Part shown: piece by piece, positions 34,298 through 34,412 of the stretch
Layout: the number at the start of each line of letters is the position of its first letter
Numbering within the stretch: position 1 is the stretch's first letter
NCBI RefSeq assembly: GCF_001544455.2
Contig: NZ_FCOC02000036.1
Span: 1-34,412 of the forward strand
Direction: 5' to 3'
DNA length: 34,412 nucleotides
DNA from: Caballeronia sordidicola
GTDB lineage: Bacteria > Pseudomonadota > Gammaproteobacteria > Burkholderiales > Burkholderiaceae
Translations under genes and position numbers: made by a program
Notes under the pieces: model-generated
Databases searched by the model: none
What the model saw: the letters and a program-made list of their open reading frames with translations, nothing else
Told to the model about the DNA's origin: nothing

Positions 34298-34412
34298 CGG
34301 GAGGGGTCCTGCTTTTTGCGCCTGCGCGCGTTCCGTGTTCGTTGATCCTTTTTAGCACTGTTAGCCACTGTCCGTGGCGGGACTTCATTTCTTTGTCCAA
34401 CGGCGACAAAGA
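34298..34412 (-). repeat. Dispersed hairpin-forming intergenic repeat, right copy (inverted, cut by window end)
   Basis: The reverse complement of this stretch matches 21-137. Within the best-conserved part (34326-34412) only a handful of differences are seen. The stem TCTTTGTC (34390-34397) with GACAAAGA (34405-34412) corresponds to TCTTTTTC with GAAAAAGA in the left copy: the two arms changed together and pairing is kept. The copy lies upstream of ribF and runs off the window. Confidence 0.85.

Overview
The window looks like chromosomal DNA of a GC-rich betaproteobacterium of the order Burkholderiales, most likely Paraburkholderia/Caballeronia-like. This rests on recognisable protein sequences (IleS, ClpA, EF-G, Icd, RibF), the gene order ribF-ileS-lspA-coaBC-dut, the block rluE/icd/csp/clpS/clpA, and frequent TAGAAT-type -10 elements. 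No rRNA, tRNA, CRISPR array, insertion sequence or phage gene was seen. The two ends carry copies of one dispersed, hairpin-forming repeat in inverted orientation. That would fit a draft contig that broke at repeats.

Layout. (1) 1-150: repeat copy. 151-573: secreted Rap1a/Tai-like protein. 672-6332: minus-strand oligopeptide-type ABC importer operon (Tat-exported binding protein, two permeases, one fused double ATPase). (2) 6593-10535, minus strand: cupin, stand-alone second-copy-type EF-G, secreted DUF192 protein, and a small Ala/Lys/His-rich secreted protein, with strong terminators between several of them. (3) 10900-17383: pseudouridine synthase (RluE type) divergent from icd, then a RelE/HigB-type toxin-antitoxin pair, a cold-shock gene with a long leader, and the overlapping clpS-clpA pair closed by a strong terminator. 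(4) 17425-25389, plus strand: an amino-acid permease, then a six-gene sugar operon of DeoR regulator, ribose-type ABC importer (binding protein, ATPase, permease), PfkB kinase and a GatZ/KbaZ-family (PF08013) protein. (5) 25460-26947: an orphan fimbrial adhesin in visibly AT-richer DNA. (6) 26948-34154, minus strand: dut, a luciferase-like flavin oxidoreductase, coaBC, lspA, ileS and ribF, then the second repeat copy.

The best candidate for a notable system is the sugar operon. The kinase plus PF08013 protein, with no GatY/KbaY aldolase and no polyol dehydrogenase, fits a compact D-tagatose route: import, phosphorylation to tagatose 6-phosphate, then C4-epimerisation to fructose 6-phosphate. 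It would be controlled by a DeoR repressor whose promoter is buried inside a perfect 14-bp inverted repeat. The second notable signal is the terminal repeat, whose two copies differ by a compensatory base-pair change in a hairpin stem.
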